DNA of 64,000 nt, taken from the NCBI GenBank assembly GCA_964473525.1, contig CAYYPK010000003.1, positions 256,770-320,769 on the forward strand, written 5' to 3'. Below the pieces are notes generated by a model, which searched no databases, was not told where the DNA came from, and saw nothing but the letters and a program-made list of their open reading frames with translations. Positions 8,459 through 16,900 of the stretch are shown here, piece by piece. The stretch comes from GCA-2687025 sp964473525. Its GTDB lineage: Bacteria; Poribacteria; WGA-4E; GCA-2687025. The stretch's first letter is position 1, and each line of letters starts with the position of its first letter. Position numbers and translations under genes: made by a program.

Positions 8459-9343
8459 TCACGCCGTCCACTCGGCGCCCATATCGCGGAGGCGCGCTTC
8501 CGCCGCCCGCCGTTCGTCCTCCGGCAGCCACTCCATGATAGCCAGCGCGAGCTGTATCCACCGCTTCTGCCAGTACGTGTGAGGCGCCCTGCTCCCTACT
8601 CGGGTGAGGGTGGCGCCATCGGCCCGCGGCAGGATGTCGATGTCGAGATCCGTTGTCTGCTGCACGGCGGCCATGACGTCGCCCCATCGTCCCGACGTGA
8701 ACGTGGCGATGCCCGCGTATCCGGACGCGTGCGCCCGCAGGTATCCAGCCATATACCGCGCGAGCGTCCCTCGGCGCTCTTCGTATTCCTCCGCGTCGAG
8801 CTGCGCGAGCCCCTCCGCGCGGATGCACGCCGGGTACACGTCCTGCAGGTCGTACGGCGCCGGGCCGCTCTTGGCGGCCAGGACGACCACGTGGACGGGG
8901 CAGGTCTCCCGGTCGCGCCACGGATGCAGACCCGTCGCCGCCACGATAGCGTGGTTGATGGCGCCATGCGACGGGGACGACGAGAACGGGCGGCGCGCGG
9001 AGCACTGGTAGATCGCGAGGTATCTCACGTGGGCCGGTGGCTCGTATTCGCGTGTCAGGTAGTCTTGCAGGATGGCGACCGGCTCGTCGTCCGGGTGGAG
9101 GTCGTGGGCGACGGCGGCGACCTCCTCGCGCGATGTCTGCTGGTATGCTCGCCAGCAAGCGCTGGCGTCGTCGAGGGTGATGGAGCCGTCCGCCTCCAGG
9201 TCGCGGAGCGTGGCCTCTATCGCGGCTGCATCGTGTCCCGTGGCCTCGCGCAGGTGGTCGAACGCGACGGGGCCGCGACCCAGGAGCAGCGCGACGACGA
9301 CGTCATCGTAGAGATCTCGCACCGATGTCGCTCCGACGGTCAC
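8459..9343 (-). CDS. Winged-helix protein with archaeosine-synthase-like (ArcS/DUF5591) domain
   Basis: The 294-residue product starts at GTG 9343 (an in-frame GTG at 9322 is an alternative; no strong ribosome site at either). Residues 8-65 look like a winged helix (LYDDVVVALLLGRGPVAFDHL, then IEATLRDLEADGSI). Residues 113-126 read QCSARRPFSSSPSH, which fits the archaeal ArcS signature C-x3-[KR]-P-[YF]-x2-S-x2-H. Residues 149-171 (PVHVVVLAAKSGPAPYDLQD, then VYPA) fit the segment that follows it in that family. ArcS converts preQ0 in tRNA to archaeosine; bacteria are not known to make archaeosine, so that reaction should not be assumed. It starts 10 bp after the preceding gene's stop and so is probably co-transcribed with it. 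Confidence 0.7.
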   Translation of the reverse strand: MTVGATSVRDLYDDVVVALLLGRGPVAFDHLREATGHDAAAIEATLRDLEADGSITLDDASACWRAYQQTSREEVAAVAHDLHPDDEPVAILQDYLTREYEPPAHVRYLAIYQCSARRPFSSSPSHGAINHAIVAATGLHPWRDRETCPVHVVVLAAKSGPAPYDLQDVYPACIRAEGLAQLDAEEYEERRGTLARYMAGYLRAHASGYAGIATFTSGRWGDVMAAVQQTTDLDIDILPRADGATLTRVGSRAPHTYWQKRWIQLALAIMEWLPEDERRAAEARLRDMGAEWTA

Positions 9344-9353
9344 GCAGGCGCGC

Positions 9354-10403
9354 TCAGAATGGGACCGAGTACGTCAGTAGCGCCGGGCTCGCCGAGAACC
9401 CGGCCGTCGGTTCCGTGGTGAAGAAGTCGGAGGCGTCGTCCGCGCGGTCCATGTTTCTCGTGAGGTACGCGCCCGCGGCGAGTCCGGCGATGCTGCCGAC
9501 CCCCATGGCGCTCCACCGGCCGCGGTCGGCGTCGATCTCGCCGAGGACCGTGGCGCCCCACCCGTAGAGCGTTCCGACGAGCCCTGCGGCGTTGATGAGA
9601 CGCACGCGCGCGCGACTCATGTTCACCTTCGGCGCGGAGAGCGCTGCGCCCAGCAACGCGGCGTCTCCTCCGAGCATGGCGGCGATGACGATGGCGTCGG
9701 TCTCGTCCACGTCGCTGGCCATCATGCCGCAGAGCGACAGCCATGTGCCCCACGCGCCAGAGGCGGAGATCAGGCTGGCGTCTCCCGCGCTCACGCGTCG
9801 ATCCGAGACGATCAAGTAGGCGACGCCGAGGCCGGCGAGGCCACCAAGCATGCTGGACAGAACCGTGCCCTTGTCGCCCACTCCCGCGACGATCCCGGCG
9901 CCCGTCCCTTGCCAGACGCCCCACACCCCGCCGAGGTTGACGAGGGAGGCCTGCCCGTCGCTGAGGCGGCTGTCCCGCGTCGCGCTGATCGAGTACCCGA
10001 GCCCAGCGATGGGGCCGCCGAGAAGCGCGATCCCCATGGCGTTCTCGTCCTCGGAGTCCGCGACGATGAGTGTTCCCACGCCGAGCCAGGTCGTGAATAT
10101 GGTCCCGAAGGTCACGAGTCCCGCGCGGGTTGTGCCGGACATGCGTTCGGGCGCGTCCCGTAGCTGCCGCAGCTCCCGGAGCTTGACCGCGGCGCGCGCC
10201 GTCCACTCGGTGTCCTCCACGTGGGCGAGAAGCCACTCGAGGCGACGAATCGCCGCGTGGAGGTCGCCGCTGTCCGCGAGGTCGACGGCGGCTTCATATG
10301 TCAGGCGCGCCTCGAACTCCGCCAGTTCGGTCGCGGGCCCTGCCGACTGGGCCGCCACGGCGACAACGCCGAACGCAATGGCGCAGCACAGGAAGAGCCT
10401 CAT
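9354..10403 (-). CDS. Secreted/membrane protein with TPR-like N-terminus and four Gly/Ala-rich repeats (copy B)
   Basis: This protein of 349 residues has a signal peptide (residues 1-19), then a helical TPR-like segment at about 28-80 (AVDLADSGDLHAAIRRLEWLL). Four hydrophobic repeats of about 57 residues fill 85-330. Each repeat begins with a [SDA]-G-x-A-x-L-[IV]-type turn, continues G-x-W-G-x-W, and has a D/E-rich loop between two membrane-like stretches, ending GG-x-A-G-L. Up to eight membrane segments are possible. It is paralogous, repeat for repeat, to the gene upstream and overlaps it by 4 bp (ATGA at 10400-10403), which implies translational coupling. No known function can be read from it. 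It is downstream of the sigma-factor gene. Confidence 0.75.
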   Translation of the reverse strand: MRLFLCCAIAFGVVAVAAQSAGPATELAEFEARLTYEAAVDLADSGDLHAAIRRLEWLLAHVEDTEWTARAAVKLRELRQLRDAPERMSGTTRAGLVTFGTIFTTWLGVGTLIVADSEDENAMGIALLGGPIAGLGYSISATRDSRLSDGQASLVNLGGVWGVWQGTGAGIVAGVGDKGTVLSSMLGGLAGLGVAYLIVSDRRVSAGDASLISASGAWGTWLSLCGMMASDVDETDAIVIAAMLGGDAALLGAALSAPKVNMSRARVRLINAAGLVGTLYGWGATVLGEIDADRGRWSAMGVGSIAGLAAGAYLTRNMDRADDASDFFTTEPTAGFSASPALLTYSVPF

Positions 10404-11398
10404 TGGGCGCCTCCCGAAGGCGGCTGTTGCTCGGGCTGTCCGTAGCCCTCCGTCCTGCGGGCGGCGGCTATCAGTCCGAGCACGCCTCCCGCCATTACCA
10501 CCGCCATGGCCGTCTGCCCCTCGTCTGGCTCGAGGAGGACCAGCAATCCAGAGGCCATCACAGTGCCAGCGATTCCGCCGAGGTTGATGAGGTTGGCGCG
10601 GCCCTCCGGCATGTCCTTCTTAGATGCCAGAAGGGCGCCGCCCGCGAGGCCCGCTACACCGCCAACGAGCGTCGTCCCAAGCACGTTGTCGCCATCGTCC
10701 ATGTCGATCACCTGCGTGCCAGCGAACGTCAGCCATGTACCCCACAGCGCGCCATAGTTGACGAGCGCTGCCTGTCCAGTGCTGGGGTCGTAGGCCGAGC
10801 CGGCGGCGGCGGCAAGTCCTATCCCCGCCAATCCTCCGGCGAGGGAAGCCGCCACCAAGGAGTTCTCGGTGTCGTCGTCGGAGAGGAGGGCGAGGCCGAG
10901 CCCCTGCCACGTGCCGAAGTAGCCACCCAGCCGCAGGAGCGACGCTTGACCGCGGGTTATCTCCCGGTCGCGGGTGGCTGCCAGGGAGGTGACAAGCGCA
11001 ACTGGGGCTCCGAGCATCATCCCGGCGGCTAGGGTCTTCTCGTCATCGTCGTCGTCAGCGAGGATGCTCGCGGCCAGCCCCGCCCACGCGCCGTACAGCA
11101 CGCCGAAGCCGACCGTCTCAGCTCTGCCACGCTGGTCGAAACGCCGACGGCCGGACAGCCCGAGTAGGTCAAGCCGCGCCCGGTGACGCGAAGCGCGACG
11201 CCCGTAGACGCTGTCCGGGTAATCGTGCTGAATCCGTGACAGGCCCTCGTAGGCGAGTTCCCAGTTTCCATCGACCAGGGCCTGGAACGCCTCGGTGTAG
11301 GGCTCGCGAACGTCCGGCTGGGCCTGCCCGTGGGCCGCCCCGACCACCGCAAGTCCGAGGGCGATCGTGAGAGGCAGGAGAAGGTGACGAGCCGACAT
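10400..11398 (-). CDS. Secreted/membrane protein with TPR-like N-terminus and four Gly/Ala-rich repeats (copy A)
   Basis: This 332-residue protein starts at ATG 11398, with AGGA about 9 bases upstream; the longer in-frame start at 11437 would bury the signal peptide (LLLPLTIALGLAVVGAAHGQA). A TPR-like helical segment (FQALVDGNWELAYEGLSRI) is followed by four tandem repeats of about 57 residues. Repeat starts read RGRAETVGFG, RGQASLLRLGG, TGQAALVNYGA and EGRANLINLGG; each then has a G-x-W or GT-[WV] step and an acidic loop (DDDDDEK, DDDTEN, DMDDGDN, PDEGQ). The repeats are hydrophobic enough to be paired membrane helices. It lies 77 bp after the sigma-factor gene on the same strand and is coupled to its paralogue downstream. 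Confidence 0.75.
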   Translation of the reverse strand: MSARHLLLPLTIALGLAVVGAAHGQAQPDVREPYTEAFQALVDGNWELAYEGLSRIQHDYPDSVYGRRASRHRARLDLLGLSGRRRFDQRGRAETVGFGVLYGAWAGLAASILADDDDDEKTLAAGMMLGAPVALVTSLAATRDREITRGQASLLRLGGYFGTWQGLGLALLSDDDTENSLVAASLAGGLAGIGLAAAAGSAYDPSTGQAALVNYGALWGTWLTFAGTQVIDMDDGDNVLGTTLVGGVAGLAGGALLASKKDMPEGRANLINLGGIAGTVMASGLLVLLEPDEGQTAMAVVMAGGVLGLIAAARRTEGYGQPEQQPPSGGAQ

Positions 11399-11475
11399 GC
11401 GGGTGTCCTGTATGCGTTGCGTGCGCGGCGAACGCACACAGGATAGCGCATGGACGGGTGGGCCGCGAGTCGCGC

Positions 11476-13641
11476 CTACATGCCTCCCAGGTAGCTGGCG
11501 AGGATATGCCGCTCGACGCGCCAGACGGACTCTCCGTGCGCGGTGAACTCGTAGACGCCGCCCTCGCGGCGCATGATCGCCCGGGACTTGTCCATCACGA
11601 GACGCCGCCTCGTTGTCGAGTAGTCGCCGACAGCTTGCGCGATGAGGAACGTGAGTTCCCGCTCCTCGTAGGCTCGAATCTCGGGCAGCGCGCGCACGGC
11701 CGCCTCGATGGACGTGTGGAAGAGCGGATCAGCGTCGCCTCGGACCCTCCGGAGGCGCTCGCGCGCGGTGTCCGACCTCCCTCGCCCGCCCGTCCGTGTC
11801 ACTCCCGCGTCGTCACTGGACCGGTAGTCGGACGACTTCAGCCACGCGTACATCTCCTCGCGCTTGTAGCGGAACGGCGCGTGCAGTCGACGACTCTCCT
11901 CCTGCGGCATGTCCTTCGGGTGTGTCTCCTGCCGCTGTATGATCGCCGCCATCTCACGCGATTTCTGGTGACCAAGCGCCTGGTTGGCGGCGTTGCGTTC
12001 AGCGGCGTCTGTCGATTCGACCGCGGTGGCGAGGACGTCCACCGTCTCGGCTCCGCCCAACTCTCCGAGCCCGATGAGCGCCTCTATCCTGGGGGCCGGG
12101 TCGGAATCCGCTATGCACGCTAGTAGCGTTGCGCACACCCCATCCGGCGCCATCGCCCGAAGCGCCCTGACAGCGGCGACGCGCACGGCCGGCTCAGACG
12201 CTGAGAGGTACGGCGAGAGTGTCCGTGCAACATCCTGCCGCGTGCTGGCGTCAAGCCCACGGGCGGTGTAAGGCGCTCCCGACTCCACCTCCCGCTGGCG
12301 CAATGCCAGGTCCGCGGTTGGTCGCGATTTCCACTTCGAGTCGTGCGGCTCCTTTCCACGCCCGACGGTTCCCAGGGCGTCGAGCAGCAGCTCCGCGTCC
12401 TCGGTCGAGGGGTCGGCCAGACGCGTGATCAGGGCGTCGCAGAAGCGCTCCCCGGTACGCGCGAGCGCATGCACGATGCACCGACCCTCGTCGGCGCGAA
12501 ACCGACGCATCAACGCGGGGAACGCCGCGTCGACGTCGCAGAGCAGGTACTCCGTGAACAGATGCCGTCGACCGGCGTGCTTCGACGCGAGCATCATCTC
12601 GACGAGGAGCTCCGCTCGCGCGTCGCGGTCGGGTTCGCCTTCCTCGATACGGTCGAGGAGCCAGTATGCGTTCTCTCCGACGGCTCCTGACCCAGGGGAC
12701 AGGGCCGCCCACGCCCGGAGGACTACCCAGGCGCGACGGCGCGCGGTAGCGTCCGTGGCGAAGGCGTAGTCCAGCACGCGCTCGAAGCCCGGTCGGTCCA
12801 CCCATCGGAGCAACTGACCCACGCGGGCCAGCAGGTCGTCGTCCTCGTCCGCCACCAACAGGTCCATGTAGGCGGGGCTACCCAACGACGACAAGAGACG
12901 GCCGAGGCGCCCAAACAAGGTCCACCCCTCGGCGCGGCGCAGCAGCTCCGCCGCGCGCTCGGGCGCGTTTTCGACCATCACGGATAGCCGCTCGACGGGC
13001 TGCTTCGCGTCTCGGAACATCTCGTCCAGAATGTCGATCTCGGCCTGCACTTCCTCCACGATCCCCTCCGATGTCGTCGTGTCCTCACCGTCGATGTCTC
13101 GGCGATGCCGCAAGCGTTCTCCTAGCGTGCGCCGCGCTCGATGCAGGCGACTCATGACCGTGCCTAGCGGGACGTCCAACACCTCGGCAATCTGCGCGTA
13201 GGACAGCCCCTCCCAGTAGTGCAGGGCGAGCGTCGTGCGATGTTGAGGCTTCAGCCGCGCGTATTCGACGGCTAGCGACTCGTGCCAATGGAGCTCGTCG
13301 CCGGACGCCGCCTCCATCGCCAGGTACACGTCCTGCACCGGCGCCACGCGCTCGCGCATCTTCATGCGCGCGAGGTTGCGGGCGATGGCTACCACCCAAG
13401 CGGCGAACCGCGCTGGGTCCCGAAGCTGGCCGAGCTTGATGTAGGCCTCGACAAGCGCGTCGTGGTGGAGATCCTCGGCGTCCTCGGCGGCGCCGGTCAT
13501 GCCGCGACAGGCACGGGCGACGCGCGCGTGGTGACGCCTCGCGAGGTCACCAAAGGCGTCGCGGTTCCCGTTTCGCACCGCCTCGACGAGGTCGGCGTCG
13601 GTGGGTGTCGCGTCGTGACTGACGTCAAGGCTGGCGCCCAT
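11476..13641 (-). CDS. ECF sigma-70 factor fused to HEAT-like repeats and a DUF2087-like C-terminus
   Basis: At 721 residues this is several times longer than an ordinary ECF sigma factor. Region 2 occupies about 18-95 (DLVEAVRNGNRDAFGDLARR; DAEDLHHDALVEAYIKL; FAAWVVAIARN). Region 4 lies at about 122-175 (RTTLALHYWEGLSYAQIAEV; GTVMSRLHRARRTL). From about 230 to 590 there are helical repeats of HEAT/Armadillo type, best seen at 480-590 (AVRVAAVRALRAMAPDGV; PRIEALIGLGELGGAETVDV). The last 60 residues (EERELTFLIAQAVGDYSTTR, then RRLVMDKSRAIMRREGGVYEF) resemble DUF2087. I infer that the helical-repeat part senses a partner and controls the sigma domain. It is divergent from the AAA/WD40 gene and heads the minus-strand set. 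Confidence 0.85.
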   Translation of the reverse strand: MGASLDVSHDATPTDADLVEAVRNGNRDAFGDLARRHHARVARACRGMTGAAEDAEDLHHDALVEAYIKLGQLRDPARFAAWVVAIARNLARMKMRERVAPVQDVYLAMEAASGDELHWHESLAVEYARLKPQHRTTLALHYWEGLSYAQIAEVLDVPLGTVMSRLHRARRTLGERLRHRRDIDGEDTTTSEGIVEEVQAEIDILDEMFRDAKQPVERLSVMVENAPERAAELLRRAEGWTLFGRLGRLLSSLGSPAYMDLLVADEDDDLLARVGQLLRWVDRPGFERVLDYAFATDATARRRAWVVLRAWAALSPGSGAVGENAYWLLDRIEEGEPDRDARAELLVEMMLASKHAGRRHLFTEYLLCDVDAAFPALMRRFRADEGRCIVHALARTGERFCDALITRLADPSTEDAELLLDALGTVGRGKEPHDSKWKSRPTADLALRQREVESGAPYTARGLDASTRQDVARTLSPYLSASEPAVRVAAVRALRAMAPDGVCATLLACIADSDPAPRIEALIGLGELGGAETVDVLATAVESTDAAERNAANQALGHQKSREMAAIIQRQETHPKDMPQEESRRLHAPFRYKREEMYAWLKSSDYRSSDDAGVTRTGGRGRSDTARERLRRVRGDADPLFHTSIEAAVRALPEIRAYEERELTFLIAQAVGDYSTTRRRLVMDKSRAIMRREGGVYEFTAHGESVWRVERHILASYLGGM

Positions 13642-13965
13642 CGTCCCAGCTTTCCATCTCGCGCGGAGCGCGCTGCCCGCGCGCCCTCGAGACCATTAGA
13701 TGCAAGCGTGCTCCGATTATTCCATGGATATCGGCGCTTGTGCGCGTTCCGCTCGCGTTCATCGCTGCGGACGCGCGCGACCGGGCTCTCCTTGGCGTGA
13801 AAGCGGCGCCAAGTGGAGGTACGTTGAGGTCGCGTATCCCGCCCACATCGCGCCGCTTAAACGGCGCTGGTCGCGCTCCATGGCCCGTCATGCCGCGGGC
13901 TCGCCGGCTGAACCTTGTCCTCGTCCGTTGACGGCTCGACAATGCCGGCAAGGATAAGGACGATC
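13642..13965. other. Divergent intergenic region between sigma factor and AAA/WD40 genes
   Basis: These 324 bases separate two divergent starts and should contain both promoters. They hold no convincing coding frame. The one local AT-richer patch carries the imperfect palindrome described at 13713-13734. I see no clear -35/-10 pair. Confidence 0.6.
13713..13734. promoter_or_regulatory. Imperfect palindrome, possible operator
   Basis: The sequence reads CCGA-TTATT-CCATGG-ATA-TCGG: outer arms CCGA/TCGG, perfect core TCCATGGA, and a 2-base asymmetry between them. It lies 72-93 bases upstream of the sigma-factor start in the divergent promoter region, where an operator or an autoregulated sigma promoter would be expected. 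This is position and symmetry only; no known binding-site consensus is matched. Confidence 0.25.
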
Positions 13966-16900
13966 ATGAACGCCCACACCGCGTCGCGGATAGCCGAATT
14001 CTACGTCGCCGGAGGTACGCTCCGCGCCGACGCTCCTTCCTACGTTCCCCGGCAAGCGGACGAAGATCTATACGACGCCCTGTCACGCGGGGAGTTCTGC
14101 TACGTGCTCACCTCGCGGCAGATGGGCAAGTCCTCGCTCATGGTGCGTACCGCGATGCGACTGCGCCAGGACGACGTGAGCGTCGTCGTGCTGGACCTCA
14201 CCGCGCTGGGACAGAACACGCAGCCGGAGCAGTGGTACGCCGGTCTCCTGGCGCACATTGGGCAACGGCTGGACATCGAGGACGAGCTCGAGGAGTTCTG
14301 GGAGAACAACGAGCAGTTCAACCCAGTGCTCAGGCTGATGGAGGCCGTCCGGGTTGTGGCGCTGCGCGAGATCGAGGGGCGCATCGCGTTCTTCGTCGAC
14401 GAGATCGACGTCGTGCAGAGCCTCCCGTTCTCGACCGGCGAGTTCTTCGCCGCCATCCGAGAGTGCTACACGCGGCGCGCGGAAGACCCTGAGTTTGGGC
14501 GCATGACGTTCTGCCTCGTTGGTGTGGCCACGCCTTCCGACCTCATCGACGACCCGTTGACAACGCCGTTCAACATCGGGACGCGCGTCGACCTGGGTGA
14601 CTTCCAGACCGCGGAATCCGCCCGGCTTGCCGACGGGTTACCGCACGATGAGGCGACATCGCTGCGTCTCGTGGATCGCATCCTCCACTGGACTGGAGGG
14701 CATCCGTACCTGACGCAGCGGCTCTGCGCGGCGGTCGCGGCTGACGCCGCCATCGCCGACGACAGCGGCGTCGATCCCCTCTGCTCCGACCTGTTCTTCT
14801 CCGAGCGGGCCCAGGAGCAGGACGATAACCTGCTGTTCGTGCGCAACCAGATGCTGCACCGCGACACGGACCACGCCAGCCTGCTCAACTTGTACGACCA
14901 GGTGCGCCGCGGCAGGAAGGTCCGATACGACGAGACGGACCCTTTCGTAAACGTCCTGCGGCTAGCGGGAATCGTCCGCGTCGACGGCGGGCTACTCGCC
15001 GTGCGGAACCGCATCTACGCTCACGTGTTCGACCGGCTCTGGGTCCGGGAGAACATGCCGGGCGCCGAGCTGCGCAGACAGAAGGCCGCGTTCCGGCGCG
15101 GTCTGCTCGGCGCGACCGCTGGCGCGCTTGCGATCCTGGCGGTTGTCGGGTCGCTTGCCGTCGTCGCTTGGCGACAGAAGGAGAGTGTTGCCGCCAACGT
15201 CGCGAAGCTACGCGCCGCGAGCTCTGTCGGACTGCTCGAGGATGGCGATGTTGTCGGCTTGGTGGGCCTTCTCGAGGCGGCGAGATCCGTGCCCGACGGC
15301 GCGGATCGTGACTCCATCGCCGCGAAGTGGGCGACGTGGCAGCGACGTTACGACGGGAGAATGCTGGATGTCATTGGGCCGAGCGAAGGTGTCGACATCT
15401 TCGCCATGAGTCCCTATGCGAAGTGGTTCGTCACCACCAGCGTGGATGGCCCCGCCCAACTGTGGCGAACCCAAGACAGAACGCAGCACGGCGCTCCACT
15501 CCCGCACGCGGCGAGGATAGAGCAACTCGACTTCAGCCGCGACGAATCGCGCATGAGCACACGGTCGGTCGACGGCGTCGTGAGGGTGTGGGACACCGAG
15601 ACGGCGACGCTGCGCAGTTCGTTCGTGAACCCGGATGCGCAGTTCTTCAGCCACCTGGTGAGCGATGGCCAACATGTTGTGACGCTAAGCCAACCCGAGC
15701 CGCGGAAGCACGTGATTCGACGTTGGGACGCCAGCACGGGCGCGCTCGTCGCGGAGTCGGATGTCATGACGGGTCTCGTCGCAACGCTTGGAACAGGCGA
15801 CGCTGTCATCCTGGCCACAAGCATGGCGGGCGGGGAGTTGATCGATACAGCCACGATGCGGCCACTCGCGGGAATCAAGGCGCTATCGCAGATCCGCTCG
15901 GACGGACGGGAAGACGCGTCCGGCTATTGGACGGTCGTGGGGTTCGTGGACGGCACGGTGGTGTACGGCTCTCGCTCTCCGAAGCGATTCGACGCTCAAC
16001 CCACCGACACCTGGACCATGGGCGAGCCGCCCGACGCGCGGTTGCAGCTGCAGGATGCCCCCGTGACGATCGTGGCCATCAGTGGTGATGGCCACACCGT
16101 CGCCGCGGGCACCGGCGCCCGCGAGGGTGAGATTGCGGTGGTGGCTGCGCCCTCTGGAGAGCCCGTTGGCAGCCCCATACACCATCGGACCCCCGTGGGG
16201 CACATCGAGCTGTCGTATGACGGCGCGTTGCTTGCGGGCGTTTCTGGCGACACGGCGCGCGTATGGTCAACACGGACGGGCCAAGACCTGACAGGGCCTC
16301 TCACGTTCCCAGTCGTATCGGACGAGGACGCCGAGATAGCGTTCGGCTCCACCACGCCTGACGACATGGTCTTCCCCCGGGGTCTCGCTTTCTCGAGGAA
16401 TACCCCAGTTGAGCTGTTCGTTAAGGTGAACCGGACGTCGCCCGTGTACGTCTATAGCGCGGAGCGGACCGACTACGACGAAGTGGCTGACTATGGCGTA
16501 GACGGGTGGTACGTGCCGCTCGGGATGCCCGCGGATGCCTCGACCCTCGTGACATCTTCCACGCGCGGGCGCGTCGCCGAGGTATGGGACGCCAACACGT
16601 TGGAAGCGCGCGCTGGACCCGTGTCGCTGGCCCGCGCCGCGCTGTGGTGGCGAGATAGGCTTGTCGCCGTCTCCCCTGACGGTTCGAGGCTCGCCGTAAG
16701 CACGAGCAAGAGCGTCCAACAGTACGCGACTGAATCCGGGCAGCCCGTCGGCGAAGCAGTAGCAACCGAGATGGCGCCACGCGGGCTCGCGTACAGCCCG
16801 GACGGCGCCTGGCTATCGTTCGCCGACGGCGCCCAGGTGAGATTCGTGAATCCGCGCGGCGCTCAGGAGTCAGCATCGATAGACATGGGCGAGCGGGTCA

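Noticed and set aside
8388..9158. Extension of the DUF5916 frame to 9158
   Set aside because: It lies in the shadow of the ArcS-like gene, and the signal peptide and ribosome site fix the start at 8387.
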